DNA of 5,580 nt from positions 10,518-16,097 of the forward strand of contig PHAF01000063.1 in NCBI GenBank assembly GCA_002841605.1. Direction: 5' to 3'. Numbering within the stretch: the first letter of the stretch is position 1; each line of letters starts with the position of its first letter. Below the pieces are notes generated by a model, which saw nothing but the letters and a program-made list of their open reading frames with translations, made no database searches and had not been told where the DNA came from. Below are positions 5,485 to 5,580 of this stretch, piece by piece. The position numbers were made by a program, and so were the translations under genes. This stretch comes from Firmicutes bacterium HGW-Firmicutes-10 (lineage in GTDB: Bacteria > Bacillota_I > Bacilli_A > Erysipelotrichales > Erysipelotrichaceae).

Positions 5485-5580
5485 ATAATTTGTCAAATTA
5501 AGTGCAACACTCAGTAGAATTTGACCCAATCATTTCCAATGGTGTTGAAAATCCAATACATTTTCTAGGTCGGTTGTTTA
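5485..5580 (-). mobile_element. IS30-family insertion sequence, right-hand end (continues beyond window)
   Basis: Read on the minus strand, the sequence carries the end of a transposase gene, then GTTGCACTTAATTTGACA and an A/T-rich edge. The same style of end (GTTGC... followed by TTGAC...AATT) is what I recall for IS30-family terminal repeats. The exact boundary cannot be fixed because the other end and the target duplication lie outside the window. I place it just after the T9 tract, within about five bases. The rest of the element should continue to the right. Confidence 0.65.
5498..5580 (-). CDS. IS30-family transposase, C-terminal end (partial)
   Basis: On the minus strand an open frame enters from the right edge and stops at TAA (5500-5498), giving 26 complete codons plus part of another. 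It begins NNRPRKCIGFSTP and ends ECCT. The incomplete first codon (xTA) would fit Leu, giving LNNRPRK. An (L)NNRPRKxLGxxTP block closing the DDE catalytic domain is characteristic of IS30-family transposases, which cut and join the element's ends. Only this tail is visible, so the catalytic Asp-Asp-Glu residues and whether the gene is intact cannot be judged. It is convergent with nfo. Confidence 0.78.
   Translation of the reverse strand, partial: NNRPRKCIGFSTPLEMIGSNSTECCT

Noticed and set aside
5470..5486. ATCC-T9-GGAT inverted repeat as a terminal repeat or target duplication of the IS
   Set aside because: Four-base arms around a homopolymer are easily due to chance. The other end of the element is needed to judge duplication or repeat boundaries.
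5491..5496. Perfect TTGACA on the minus strand at the IS end, as an outward -35 forming a hybrid promoter
   Set aside because: No -10 lies 15-19 bases downstream. The nearest TATAAT on that strand is about 35 bases away, and transcription would run antisense into nfo.

Overview
This window is an ordinary chromosomal housekeeping segment of a low-GC Bacillota (Firmicutes). An insertion sequence begins at its right edge. The gene set in order is dnaG (3' end) - sigA - trmK, then ispH on the opposite strand, then cshB - nfo. This closely follows the dnaG/sigA...trmK-yqfO-ispH-yqfQ-cshB-nfo neighbourhood I recall from Bacillus and its relatives, but yqfO and yqfQ are absent here. UGA is used as a normal stop (trmK, cshB), so this is not a Mycoplasma-type code. 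The 450-residue primary sigma factor, with an insert between regions 1.2 and 2.1, suggests a divergent Bacillota class. Erysipelotrichia is my guess, but the sequence alone does not prove it.

Layout. Bases 1-203 encode the C-terminal 66 residues of DNA primase. Its last codons contain the strong ribosome binding site of sigA (205-1557). trmK (tRNA m1A22 methyltransferase, 1559-2221) starts one base after the sigA stop, so these three genes look like one transcription unit. trmK converges with ispH (3146 to 2232, minus strand). Only 10 bases separate the two stop codons, and a 10-bp hairpin covers both. ispH and cshB diverge from an 80-base gap. That gap holds a palindromic ATTATAAT, which gives a -10 hexamer on each strand. 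cshB (DEAD-box RNA helicase, 3227-4579) overlaps nfo (endonuclease IV, 4576-5439) by ATGA, indicating a two-gene operon.

The last 140 bases contain a weak hairpin plus T9 tract after nfo. Next comes what I read as the right-hand end of an IS30-family element, with the last 27 or so codons of its transposase on the minus strand (5580 to 5498) and running out of the window.

The genes share a theme of core information processing: replication priming, transcription initiation, tRNA modification, RNA remodelling and abasic-site repair. ispH supplies the final step of MEP isoprenoid synthesis. I found no tRNA, rRNA, CRISPR array, riboswitch or defence system. The points that merit a second look are the sigma-factor insert, the symmetric divergent promoter, the stop-overlapping terminator, the changed TrmK motifs and the IS30 junction next to nfo. 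I see no convincing undescribed system.
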